A stretch of 64,000 nucleotides of DNA from Trichoplax adhaerens (GCF_000150275.1 NW_002060944.1:2890152-2954151), one strand, 5' to 3'; shown: positions 12,046 to 24,143, counted from the stretch's first letter. The notes: generated by a model from the letters alone, not told the origin. Translations and numbers: made by a program.

Positions 12046-12174
12046 GTTAGCCAATATGAAAATCACTGTTGTAGAAAATTTTTTTGTGTAGCTAGCTGAT
12101 GTTGCTGATTCCAGGGCCTCTAATTCTAATTTGTGATCCAAGCGAGGGCAAGAGTCAGTGAGAAAGGGCAGAAA

Positions 12175-12262
12175 TGCTGTACAGTACTGTACACTGTAAT
12201 ATAGTACAGTACAATACTGTACTGTAGTTCCTTCTAAAATACTGTACTGTACTGTAGCCTAA
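12175..12262. repeat. GTAC palindrome cluster 2
   Basis: Dense TACTGTACTGTA and GTACAGTACAAT strings with self-complementarity. It lies in the short spacer between the C11orf98 homolog (minus) and CDC26 (plus), within about 250 bp of both start codons, so it overlaps or abuts their shared promoter. Confidence 0.8.
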
Positions 12263-12424
12263 CGTCACTAACTGCGCATATACAATTTTTAACAGTAAAT
12301 TAGGTGCAACCTCTTAAGTCCTTCCTCTTTCGTCATCATAAGCTCTCTAGGCAAAACTTTCAGAAGCTAACCTTCATCTGTCAATTATTCTTCAACGGAT
12401 CACTACCGGAGTGAAAGAATCAAA

Positions 12425-12661
12425 ATGCTACCAGGGAAGCTGTCCAGGATTGAATTAAAAATGAACAACTTGCAAGAATTTGAAAATAGTAGGAAAAAAA
12501 ATGATAAAGCTCAAGTCGAAATGGATGATAGTCTGAATGAGCAACAGCAGAGAAATGGTGGTGATCATGTTAAGGACAGAATTGCAAGACAACACGAAAG
12601 GATTGGCTACGTTCCTCAAGTAGTCACAAACGACGCCCATGTCAATATTCGTGAAAGTTAA
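12425..12661 (+). CDS. CDC26: CDC26, anaphase-promoting complex subunit
   Basis: Small subunit of the APC/C ubiquitin ligase whose N-terminus sits in the TPR superhelix of CDC16/APC6. Single exon of 78 aa (human 85). The N-terminus MLPGKLSRIELKMNNLQEFE matches human [20 protein letters not shown] residue for residue in pattern, including the buried Met-Leu. The middle is charged and Gln-rich. RIGYVPQ near residue 57 matches the conserved RIGYKPQ. Shares its upstream region with the C11orf98 homolog. Confidence 0.88.
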   Translation: MLPGKLSRIELKMNNLQEFENSRKKNDKAQVEMDDSLNEQQQRNGGDHVKDRIARQHERIGYVPQVVTNDAHVNIRES

Positions 12662-13567
12662 TGTGATAACCCTTCTAAAACTGGCGAAATACATGTTATT
12701 TATAAGCTCTTCTTACTGTATGCAAATTGCAATAATAATACGTGTTATAATTATTGTTCCGTAGACTCCACTGCCATGTACTGTAGTGTACTGTACATAA
12801 GATAGAATATTCATTAATGTATAAATGTATGGACACCAAAAATTATTCAGGATAACTGAAGTACATACTGCATACTAGAGTTGGATACTGTAAATTATAA
12901 ACTACTCTGTCCTGTTAAACATCTGCTTCCATTATTACACCAACGGAGAATTTCGATATTACAAACAAGAAATTTATGCTAGCAGCTAGTTTATACCCGC
13001 TGTTGAGGATGGTTGCATTTGTACCTTCTAATAAATTACACAGCTATCAATGTTACTGCAACGTGATAGATAGTACTATCGATAAAACTACTGTGATTAG
13101 TCATATACAATACTGTGCATGATTGTATTACTTAGTGGGCTGTGATTTGCTAATTTCTGTTGGCTGCGGTTAATGCGCAACTGGTGTAATGTCGAAGTAG
13201 TTTACTGATACTGCACTAGGCTTTGTATGGAATCACCGTTGCAACGATGCTCGCACTGTTTTTTTTATCACTGGATTTTGTAACATGATCAAAGTACTCA
13301 TTACTAAATATACTTAACCGCAGTTCAGAAATCTAAAAGCTTTCTACTATCATGTATCTCTATCTCTAATGCGTGTCACTATGATCTACTAGTATTCATA
13401 TTCTTAAAATGTAACGTCAAAAAATGTTAAAGAAAACAAGATTATACTACACGTATGCTGCCAGTTATACTTTCTATCGAGGCATACCGACTAAAAGTAT
13501 GTTTATATGCCGACCTGCAGCGCCCTCTTCTCAATAGGAGCTCACGACATTAGAATATCAACCAAGC

Positions 13568-14105
13568 CTATTGACGGGGCATAACCTCAACTTGTTTCTC
13601 AACAACATCGATTCGTTTTAATATTTTCTAAATTTTATACTACTTACATCGAAAGAAGCGTTGTAATCATGTATTTACTATTTCAGGATTCTTTTTCTAC
13701 ATTTGCCTATAATTAAAAAAATTTACTATAATTACTACTGTAACCCTACTTGCTGTACTTCACTAAAAAGCTAAAAATAAACAAAAAATAATACTGCAAT
13801 ACATTGTCGCGGAATGAAAAGTTGTCGAATATTTTATTAGTCTATTTCTATCTAGCCTTTTAAATTATGGCTCTTTACATGAGGATATAGCGTACATAAA
13901 ATGACGCTATGTGCTCCAGGTCATATCCTACCTACTAAATGTCCAGGCGTTAACCTGAAAATTTCGTTCTTACATCCAAGCTTCTGTGATTACTCAGCAA
14001 AAAGCTAGAAGCGTATCTATTCGTAGGTAATCTCAACCATGGACTACTAGAAACTCTCCGACGTGATACTCCTCCACAATGAAAGGCCACATACGGCCAT
14101 TGCAT
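13568..14105 (-). CDS. Candidate two-exon small protein with presequence-like N-terminus
   Basis: Exon 1, 14105-13974, opens at ATG and ends at a GTAAGA donor in phase 0. Exon 2, 13627-13568, follows a TTTAG acceptor in phase 0 and ends TAG. The product would be 63 aa. The first 44 residues are rich in Arg and Ser and lack acidic residues until the end (CGGVSRRRVSSSPWLRLPTN), like a mitochondrial presequence. The tail ILKRIDVVEKQVEVMPRQ is amphipathic. No homolog recognised. The phase match and good splice sites favour it, but a chance ORF pair cannot be excluded. Confidence 0.3.
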
Positions 14106-14871
14106 AATATTGCAACCGTAGTTACAATCACTGTAACAAAATATAAAATCTCTTACTGTCTTTACCTAAACCTTAATGCCAAATGCATTTCCTTTACAAT
14201 AAAACGTATACATGCCTTCTGTAGTACATAGCAGTATTAAATATCAGCACTGCAAATCGATAGTATGAGGTTCTCTGAAGATATTTGTCAGAGTGATTCA
14301 TTATCATACGTATAAATAAAAGTATAATGCTGTCTTTAACTTCTATTGGTATGAACTGAACATCGATCACACATGGATCGTTGTAACAATCTTTTACAGA
14401 CGTTAGAGTACTTTTTGTTTACGAATAACTCTCCAGTCAATTAACATGTTGACAAAACAAATTACAAATGATGTACATTTCCTGTAACTGAGGCATCATT
14501 TTCATAATTTATCATTTACACTGATATGGATCCATTCCAATATCACAATACTTTACATATATTATATAATAATATACGCAAATAAAAAAAAATCGCCATG
14601 CAGTCACGCCATTGCACTGTACTTTAATAAGATCTTATTCATATTGCTAAACGACTTAATTCCGACGAATTACATGCCTTAGTATAAATTTACAGTATAT
14701 GCATACTATAGACCTATGTTATCAGCCGATGAAAGACGGAAAAATAGCAACTTTTAATGTTAAGAATTTTTTCTGTATTGTTAATTTTCTAATACAAACA
14801 TCTTACCGTATTTTACTGTAATCTTATCGTTGGTGGCATAGCGAATTTTAAAGATGTAATAGCTCGTCTAA

Positions 14872-15175
14872 TTAATTATCGTACTTAATACTATCGCTGT
14901 TAGCCACTAAAATTACTCCGACTTCTGCTTCCTGAATAGATTAGTTAATTGTTAGACAAAAAGTCCTAATAAAAAATTGCTAATCCAAATCTAATCTACC
15001 CACAGTATGCTAATATGCAATACTGTACTATTTATATTATTCAATTCTACTAATACCCATCTTTTATTTGCAAAATAAGAGCAAAGAGCAGACAAGCCGA
15101 AACAATCTCTTTGATATTACTATTTCGTATCGCTATAACCTCGAGAAATCGTTGCAGTATAAACAAGTCGATGAC
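14872..15175 (-). other. Candidate 3' exons, unknown
   Basis: Segments 15175-15140 (VIDLFILQRFLE, acceptor GCTAG, donor GAG-GTTATA) and 14931-14872 (EAEVGVILVANSDSIKYDN then stop, acceptor ATTCAG) join in phase 0. No upstream exon or homolog found. Weak. Confidence 0.18.
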
Positions 15176-15423
15176 CTAGCATAATAGAGATTACCAAATT
15201 ATGAATTTATTATCCCTCACGTAATAGCATAAAGCCCTTGTAATGTTTGTCCTAATGTTCCTTGCTGACAAAGATAATTATTGTGATAGCTATTTGACGT
15301 AATAAGTATTTTGTTAGGCTTAAATGATGGATTATGGATAGCACAAACATTGAACCTGACGCTATTTTTTTTAGTTAATATTTTTAAATATTTTAGTCAT
15401 AGCCTGTGCGATTATTGTATTAA

Positions 15424-15558
15424 GAAATTAATTTTCTTGACGTGCAAGTGGTAGTAAACGATTTACCCTATCCAAACCCTTTCAAGATCAGACGCGTCGG
15501 ATTTGGAGATCATTTGAAAAAAATGCGAGCTTTGACTCTATTCCAGCAAGCTCACTGA
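15424..15558 (+). other. Candidate 3' terminal exon, unknown
   Basis: Forty-four codons open to a TGA, including VVVNDLPYPNPFKIRRVGFG and DHLKKMRALTLFQQAH. A possible acceptor is the AAG at about 15442-15444. No upstream exons or homolog recognised. Confidence 0.2.
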
Positions 15559-17205
15559 TTTTGTTTCAAAATAATTTATATAGTCACAAGTTGTATGGCA
15601 TTGAAGATCTGCTACCTTCAGCATTTAGTTTATGAGAATAGATTTACACAACCCAAAAATTGACATACATGGATTTAATTTATTGCTATATAACGTTAGT
15701 AAAAGATAGTAAAGAACATACTGGCTCAAACACGTATTTAGATCGCTAGGAATCTTAATGGAACACGTAATTTTACTTTGACGATAGTCTCGTGTCTAGT
15801 TACTATCGAAACACAGACTCGTATCATAACAATCATGTTGATTAGCGTATGCTAGAACTATAATATGGCTTGAATCTAAATCTACTTTAAAATAATATAC
15901 ATCCGGAATCAGGAGTATAAATTACATGTAAATAATAAATACTCAAGTATATAAGTAGGCTGATAATTAATAGTTTTCGTAATAAAATATTACTTCACTT
16001 GATATTCTATCATGAGAGAAATGCTTGTAAATAATAAAATTGAATGATTGGAATAAATACTTTGAGACAGCTTTGTGTCAATATCATGGAACAAAAGCAT
16101 TCTGTTTAAACAATTAATATTTCTGCAAGATTAAAGCCTAAACTAAAAAAATACTCGAAGTATATTCGTACTCTCGAGATTTAAATCTGTATGGTGATCA
16201 ACTTTACAAAAATAATCATAAATATAAAGTGTAAAAAGCAATAACAAACTTATACAGTAAATTCTTTTTAATTTATTCATGGTACTTTCTTCAAGCCAAT
16301 TAAAATAGGGTATAATATATGTTTCGACAGGAAGATTGTTTAATCAAATGACTGTTATTCAATTATTATATAAAATTAGTTGTTAAAATAGCAATTGCTA
16401 GTTACTAAGTACAATTTGTAGAAATTATTATCCAGTCTATCGCACTAGTGTCAAATGACTGGCGTCTATACCTATCGGCGCCAGCGACGCAAAGAAAACA
16501 ATTCATATGTCTCTCGCTAATGCCAGACGAATATTATCTGAAAATTTAGTACGTATTTATTATCACACAACTTTAATCGAGCTTTAGTAGCAGGAACAAA
16601 TCTTCGTTGACAACCTAACCTTCCTATTTTGATTACTACAACACCCGTTGAAACAAGTTTCTAATTCTCTGTACTGAAAGTTAAAAATTCTTGTAGCAGC
16701 TTATTCGTGATTTTATCGAAAATCTATCTCTACCTACCATAATATCTCGGCTCACCCTTTCAGTAATTAGCCATTTAGAATACGTGGAGTATCAGTCTTT
16801 TATCCAAAATTTAGTGCTTCGAATTTCTTAATCTTTACCCATCTTTGCGCGAAGTAAACAGATTTTCAAAACTTCAAGTAATTACCCGAAAAATAAAGTT
16901 AAGGTAAATATTAATAGAAGTACCATTTTAACGCCATTTAGTAAAGAAAATTTTTGGTGGTATTGGTCAGATCAATTATAATTATATTATATAATAATTA
17001 TCTGTTTTATGAGTAGAGCATAGTACCTACTGTACAGGAAAGTGATGCAAAAGTAGGAATTGTTATACAGTATAGTGTATAGTTCAGACAATTTACAGTT
17101 AACGATGAAAAGTAAGATCGCCTGTAAATGTAAACTTAGTTACCTCGTGATTTAGTGATATCAATTTTATCGTTTCATTCTGGCTAAAGAATCGATCATC
17201 ACAAA

Positions 17206-20200
17206 ATGGAATTGGACACTATTGAAGAATTTCGTAGAAACGGCAAATCAGTCATTGATTTCATTGCCGATTATTTCACTACCTTGCACATGGATGAAGT
17301 TCCTCCTTTATCAGAAGTTCCACCAGGCTATTTGCGCTCTTATATTCCGAATGAGGCACCTGAAGAAGGCGAAGACTGGCAAACTATCATGGAAGATGTA
17401 GAGGAAGCTATCCTACCGGGGGTACTGTTAAATATTGTATTCTAAGATCTTAAACTATGTAAATGGAGTTATTATACACTCTGATAGAAAGTCCACCATT
17501 ATCATAATGCTTTCGTTTCCAGTTTTTATTTTTTCCGTTTTTCTCTTGTACTAGATTGAGCGCATTGAACTAGGGGTTTTATATTATCGCACCGCAGATT
17601 TTAAATAATAGATTATACTTCGTTCTTATATATTTCAGTTTTCGATCCTGTATCAGTTCTAGATATGTATAGCTTACCTTTAGTGATTAGCTATACCTAC
17701 TTGCTTATGACGTCCCGTAATATGCTTAACTTCCGCAGTAGTGGTAGTTTTATAGCTCTCAGTTTCTCGCTATAAAATTTGTAAAATATGGTATAAACCT
17801 TATTCTAATAGTAGAAAGCTCTTACAACCGCAGCTGTAGTAATTTTACCAAATTAATGATATATATTTAATTTTGTTATTTGATTATGATGTTTATTAAT
17901 ACTGTATATCAAAGCAACCTAAAACTAGAATATCCTACTTCCGTACAACTAATTAGAAAAGAATTAACAATCTTGCACTTTTCATCGCCGTGTTACTAAA
18001 TCGTTGATGACATTGCTTTGAAAACATCATATTTATCCGACCCTGACGGAGTTCGCTAAAAGTAAGTTGTACTTATCTATTCATGATCACAGGTTACCCA
18101 TTGGAACAGTCGTCACTTTCATGCTTACTTCCCACATGGCCTGAGTTATCAGGCAATGCTAGCAGAGCTACTAGGGACAGCTTTTGGTATGGTTGGATTT
18201 ACTTGGGTACGGCAGCAACGCTATATATTAATTTTTACCGTACAAACTAAACTTAAAAAATGCGCTATATGACAGTGTATAGCTCTTTCGGTCAATATTA
18301 TTAGACCCTAAAATAATAAGTGTCTATGATATTAGATGTGTAACTTCAGCACAGAGCATCTCAACACAAATTGAGCTACTAAACATTTTTAAGACATTTA
18401 TAATCTCAGTACCCCTTTTCTTCACAGAAAGCTGGACCTGTGTCAACTGAACTTGAAACTATAGTCACTAATTGGCTAGGTAATATTGAAAAAGAACTAC
18501 AGCACATAAATTGTATTGATTAATGCATATACAAAAAGTAACCAGAGATGGAGTGACCGCTACGATAAGATTAAATTTGTACTCTATGTTTATTGTTGTA
18601 GTATGTTCGAATTTAATCATGAGCACTTTTGTTACGACAATTACCCTCAGTTACATCTTCATTTTTTCTTCTAGGTGAACTAATTAATTTACCAGACGAA
18701 TATTTGACTTACAGTAGCACACATTGTAAGGGTGGTGGTGTATTATTGGTAAGAATACTGTTTAGATATAAATTATGGTAATCATAGGAGATATTACATG
18801 ATTTAAATAATAATATGTAACTACTCAAATAACTTCTATGAAATTTTTATGCAAAATATCATGCAACGTAAGGATAGAAAAAATATAAATACAATTTGTA
18901 GCCTTGAATTTGATAAGATTTTTCATGTTTTATCTAGAGCTCAGCATCAGATTGCTTGATGTCGGCACTAATTGCTGCAAGGTATAAAAGGATTGAGACA
19001 ATGAGGGCTAAACACTACCGTGGTTTTGATTCCAGTAAACTGTTGGGGAAATTTATTGTGTATACTTCAGAACAAGTATGTACGATAGTTCAATATTTTT
19101 CCAATTGCTAAGGGCAGTAATAGATGCTAGACAACACAGTCTACATAGCAATAACTATACTTGCGTATGTTTTTCCCACTATGCATAAATTTATATTGAT
19201 TTTGGCTTGTACGATTGCAATATCAAGATTAACGTCTCAGTAGAGAAAGTATGTATGGCAATGAAAATTAAAGTCAAAAAGCTAGAAACTGATGATTCCT
19301 TTGCTGTCCGAGGAGAAGTCCTTGATAAAGCAATCGAGGTAGTATGAAATGCGTACTATAATTAAGTTTTATAGACATTCATAGAAGTTTGTTCTAGAGT
19401 CGTGTCAGTTGGATTGTACAAATTTCCTGCAATACTTGCTTCCAACTACTAGTGTATTATAGTCATTATGAAGTACACCGCACTGTTTACTTGCTATTAA
19501 AGCTGTACCTGTATGTATTATGTTGCATTTTTAGGAAGATAAAGAAGAAGGCTTAATTCCTTTGGCGGTACGCAATATTATTGTAGATTTACAGATTCAT
19601 GATTAAAGCTATAATCAGTATAATTAGAAAGAAACTACAATTAAGCGATAAGTTACTCATTCTTGTCAACCTTTCCATGAATCAGTCATCTTTTGTGCTC
19701 TTTTAAAGAACGTTCACCTAAATGATTCACTAACTTAGGAAATTTTCCAATTCTCATTTTTGATACCAATAGGTTTGCGCTACAATGGGAACAACAGACT
19801 GTTGCGCTATTGATAACTTAGCTGAAATAGGACCAATCTGTATGAGCTGATCATATATTAGTATATATTGTTAAATTGCTTTATCTACGATCGATAGGGA
19901 TTAATGTTCGCCTGTTCAATCGTTGTTAGGCCAACGAGAACACGTTTGGCTACATGTAGATGCAGCTTATGCTGGCGGTGCTTTAGTTTGCCCGGAATAT
20001 CACCACTGGTTGGATGGCGTGGAAGTAAGTTGAAATGGTTACTATTAGTTATAGGGCAAAAATACTACCTTATCGCATATTTACATATAGAAAATTGTAC
20101 CAATGTCTATTCACTTCTAATGTCAATATATTTTCTCTATTTATTTATTTTCCTTTTCGGTATAGTACACCGATTCCTTTTGTGTCAGCCCACAAAAATT

Positions 20201-21803
20201 AATGTTAAACACATATGGTTCTGCCCTCTGGTAATCATTTTTTTAGTTTGAGATATGTAGGAGTGATTTTTATGACTTTATTTAGAAATTTTGAATTAGC
20301 TTTGGCTAAAGAAACTGAGAATGTACATTCTTGTATAATAATATATTCATAGCAAATTTATTTCTTTTTAATATAGGGTAAAGAATCGTCTCATATTAAA
20401 TCACGCTGTAAATCAGTTTGAAGAACCAATGTACTTACATGGCAGAAGAGGAAGTAGCATTTCTGGTGAATGGCATCTAAGAGCTTGTAGCTTCAGCGCA
20501 AAATACCGACAAAATATTGAACAATGTGAATGTAGGTTTTACGAAAGCAATTAGTGCTGTATTTTATTGAGCTATTTTTTCCTGTCTACGCTATATAATA
20601 TGCATTTGTAACTCGGTTTCTTCACTTTTAACACATATCCTCTATACATTAATTCACAATTCGGATAAGCAAGGCAGGATAACAAACTTTAAGGTATTGA
20701 ATTAGTGATATGTCATGAGTTTATTCCCCTTTACTAATATTTTAAAGTAAAGCTAGATTCAACTCTTAAACACTCCTTAATTAATAAATTATATGTTAGG
20801 ATTGGCAAGTTCCATTAAGTCGAAGGTTCTCTTCGCTTAATCTCTGGATAGTATTACGAAGTTATGGTCGTACTGGATTGCAAGAACATGTACGCAAGGT
20901 AATATTTTAGCCTCGTAGGGGTATAGCTACATCAACATAAAATTTTATTCCTTTACACGGAAGGTAGTTTAAAAAAATTGTGTGCTTGATATTTCTATTT
21001 AAAAAGTAATTGTTTCTTATATTAAAAAATAACAAAATTAACACAATATGTGATTTTGGGATATTTAACATATAGCATGTTCGACTTGCTGGGATGTTTG
21101 CTGATTTTGTTCGAATGGATGCTAGATTTGAGCTAGCAGCTAAGCCAACCCTTGGTTTAGTATGCTTTCGGCTAAAGGTATGTATTACTAAGAAAATCAC
21201 AACACAACTTCTTCGCAATCTCATAGCAATACTAAAGTATGCTTTTACAGTACCTGTTTACTGTACAGTAATTAGCACAATATCGGTGAAATATCGTAAT
21301 CATAAGTTAATACTTACCGTAGCTACCACGTATATAATCCCATAGTATCAGCGTAATATAGCCATCCTACAGAAGTTATTTTAAAAATTGTAACTAGCCA
21401 TAAAAAAAATCTTAAATGATACTTGAAAGTATAACGTTCAATAAATCATCGGTTTATTGGCTAGTCTTAATTTAAAGTTTGGTATTTAAAATTTAACAAA
21501 TCGTTGCTGCTATAAAATGTGGCCCTTTAGAAACATATTCGTTTTAAATTTATGTGGTCTTTATAAGAATCTTATTTTAATTTTTTTGAATATTTACCTT
21601 TACAGGGGGCGAGTAGCTTAAATGAGGCATTTCTGGATTCAGTCAATAATACTGGTAAGCTCCATTTGACGCCAACAACATTGAGAGGAAAATCGGCTAT
21701 TCGATTTTGCATCTGTTCCAACATTACCAATGACGCCGATGTTCGTTTCGCTTGGCAAGTTATTGAAGAAGTAGTAGAAGAGTATGCTGACGACTTAATG
21801 TAA
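17206..21803 (+). CDS. Aromatic L-amino acid decarboxylase-like enzyme with N192/F332-type active site; predicted aldehyde synthase
   Basis: PLP-dependent group II decarboxylase family (DDC/TDC). Fifteen exons: 17206-17421, 18093-18206, 18428-18479, 18675-18748, 18938-19075, 19228-19338, 19535-19567, 19773-19839, 19930-20024, 20166-20230, 20377-20453, 20674-20693, 20800-20898, 21076-21177 and 21606-21803. Phases close to 486 aa (human DDC 480). Landmarks: [74 protein letters not shown] (PLP Asp, residue 279), SFCVSPQKL (PLP Lys 311), WQVPLSRRF and LGLVCFRL. Oddities: the position of His192 is Asn200 ([12 protein letters not shown]). Catalytic-loop Tyr332 is Phe353 (RITNFKDWQVP, on a 20-nt micro-exon). 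The usual PHKW is PQKL. The first two changes are those that convert decarboxylases to aromatic acetaldehyde synthases. The exon 11 donor is inferred: GT sites at 20454, 20469 and 20532 share phase 1, and the first gives family length. Confidence 0.9.
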
Positions 21804-23609
21804 ATGATTTTTATACTGCTAGTGTGATAACCAAAATTCAACGAGTTAATAGTTCGCTTTATATGCCTAAAATGCTAGGTACTTCAGTATGCATGATAGC
21901 AGCACTATAGTTTCAGTCAGTATTGACTGAACAAATATACATGTGTTAATGTAAATCTTTGAATTTCTTAGATAGTGCTGTACCCACCTAATCTTTTAAT
22001 GCTCTACATGCTTCGGCATACAATTTGTTTCTCGATAGTATGAGTGTAGTGAATCAGATTTTCTCCCTCTATTATGACGTTATAAAGCAGGCGTAATGTT
22101 CTTTTTAAATGTTATCCTTACTTATGCAAAATGTTGATTAAGTGCATATGGAATTCAAATTTAAGTTTTGTTTGATGCATATGAAAAAGTAATATCGTAG
22201 GATTCAGGGTTCACAGTCAGTTGCACTTTCTGTTTGTACCGTGGCGAATATATCCGATTTTGCCACATATTCAACATTCAACATGTAGTTACTGTTACAA
22301 TCAAGGCGTGTAATTATGTTGCGCATCTTATTGCAGTATCAATGCAATATAAATAAGAGTATATATTTTTCTATATGTATACGTAGTAATATCACATAAG
22401 TAACTACGCACAATTGCAAATTCTTATATCATAGCTACTGAGTATGTACACTCAAAACGTATAACAATGTGAATATTAGCTAGTTGTGATATGCTATGTG
22501 TGTTCGAGTGTAATACTGTACGCATTATCTATCATAGAACATATAGCTTTAATATATACGCATTTTGTGTGCGATATAATTGATTTTGGCTTATTACCTT
22601 TGGCTGCTTTACTCAAATGACTGCTTCAGTATACGAAATACTGTGCTGCATATAATAATTGTCCTTACATAACTGTATGGTAATAATGACATTGTTCTAT
22701 ACAGCTAAACTTTTGAGCTATTTTCTTGGTCAAAGTCATATGAAAATTCTGATTCTACAGGTTGATCAGTTTACCGATATATATTTAATATAATTGTTCC
22801 AAATTAATTTCCCTGACGTTAATTATGTGGTTAATTTCTATATTGGTCGAAATGAAAATGATGTATTTTTCAATTACTACCTGTTGTGAAATCCTACTTT
22901 GCTCAATTATCAATCTTAATAAATAGAAATATTCAATTAGCTCTGCCCGCATACTTGTATGACAACAGCTAAGAAAAATTACAATATTAATATGATTTGA
23001 TAAAAAAGATGTGACGTTGACTGGAATTGATAAAATGTAATTGAGTAGTTTGACGGACCAAATTTAATAGTCATCGAGCATGGAATATGGGGCACCAGGC
23101 TCATTCATACTAGTTCTTTCTGCATAATAGTGGGGAAAGGATACCATTAGTCTAGTGCATCACTTCCATAGAGTAGAATACAATAGAGCTTCTGTATAAC
23201 TTAGCTATCACAAGATAGTTTCCAAGTTTATTGAATAGATGTACAGTATGTAAAACAGGAGCTGAAAAATTATCTCTCCAAATATCATCGAGTAACAAGC
23301 CTACTCGTTTGTATTTATTGCTAAAAATACCCTTACCGAAAATTAGATATAATGTCTTTACAGTTGTTGCATTGCTGCATGAATTATGTATAAGAGCTGT
23401 GCAATATTCCCCCAAATCTTTTCAAATATACGAGTAGTCGTTAATACTACAGCAATATTGTGGTTTGTAACATGAATTTTAAAGCAAGATCAAGGTATCG
23501 AGCAACTATCAAAATACAGAGTATGAGTACAAGTACTATCAATTGCTATTAACTTTATATGGATAATGACAGGTTGGGAAATTTAAAGTATGTATTCTCG
23601 TAAAAGCGT
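21804..23609. other. Intergenic between AADC-like and MsrA
   Basis: Convergent 3' ends. No supported gene. Minus-strand frames at 23152-23415 (87 codons) and about 22201-22284 (26 codons) are open but show no family signature. No repeats seen. Confidence 0.6.
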
Positions 23610-24143
23610 TTACAAAAGTCCTTTACGCTTAGCAATATACTTTTGATGGTAGTCTTCCGCGTTATAAAAGGTAGAAGAAGGAATGATGTCAGTCACAGCC
23701 TTAATACCTTTCTTGATAAGGGCATCTTTGGTTTGATGAGCGAGTTTTTCTTGTTCTTTGTTGGCGTAGAATATAACAGATCGATATTGTCTACCCACAT
23801 CGGGGCCTTGACGATTTACCGTGGTAGGATCGTGGGCCTTCCAGAATACGTCCAACAGTTCTTTATAAGTTATTTGCTCGGGATTGAAGTCTATTTTAAC
23901 GACTTCAGCATGGCCAGTCTTGTCAGCACAGATTTGTTCATACGTGGGATTGACTGTGTCACCACCAGCGTAGCCGACGGTAGTTTCTTGGACACCTTTT
24001 AGTGTCCGAAACTTTTCTTCTACACCCCAAAAGCAACCAGCACCAAACACAGCTGTTGAAGTCATTTTCCTGAGTAAAATTCGAGAGATAATTGAATTGG
24101 ATTGCAATCGGTAAGAATTCAAATAGGCTAATGACCGTAACAT
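23610..24143 (-). CDS. MSRA: Peptide methionine sulfoxide reductase MsrA
   Basis: Reduces methionine-S-sulfoxide in proteins and free methionine, repairing oxidative damage. Single exon of 177 aa. The catalytic GAGCFWG motif is at residues 34-40 (Cys37), followed by VEEKFRTLKGVQETTVGYAG, YEQICADKTGHAEVV, FWKAHDPTTVNRQGPDVG and QYRSVIFY. These are the usual MsrA blocks. The first 26 residues are basic and Ser/Leu-rich and look like a mitochondrial presequence. Met27 (24065) is an alternative start that would give a cytosolic form, as in other animals where MsrA is dual-targeted. No Cys follows the catalytic one, so recycling must be by an external thiol or another route. The 3' end faces the AADC-like gene. 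Confidence 0.97.
   Translation of the reverse strand: MLRSLAYLNSYRLQSNSIISRILLRKMTSTAVFGAGCFWGVEEKFRTLKGVQETTVGYAGGDTVNPTYEQICADKTGHAEVVKIDFNPEQITYKELLDVFWKAHDPTTVNRQGPDVGRQYRSVIFYANKEQEKLAHQTKDALIKKGIKAVTDIIPSSTFYNAEDYHQKYIAKRKGLL

Larger units (their letters stand above)
12662..17205. other. Intergenic/unassigned 4.5 kb
   Basis: No gene assigned by homology. Candidate coding pieces are listed separately: 13568-14105 (minus, two exons), 14872-15175 (minus, two exons) and 15424-15558 (plus). Just upstream of the decarboxylase start, at 17026-17082, is a mild GTAC/TACAGTATAG-rich stretch. No repeats, tRNA or mobile element seen. Confidence 0.5.

Noticed and set aside
20454-20531. Extending decarboxylase exon 11 to the donor at 20532
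   Set aside because: It adds 26 residues absent from the family; the donor at 20454 has the same phase and gives 486 aa. Kept as a possible alternative.
20531-20800. Decarboxylase as a frameshifted pseudogene
   Set aside because: The apparent phase clash between exons 11 and 13 is solved by the 20-nt micro-exon at 20674, which also restores a conserved motif.
23152-23437. Overlapping 87-codon (minus) and 68-codon (plus) frames
   Set aside because: No family signature, no splice partner, and both strands open over the same DNA; likely chance.
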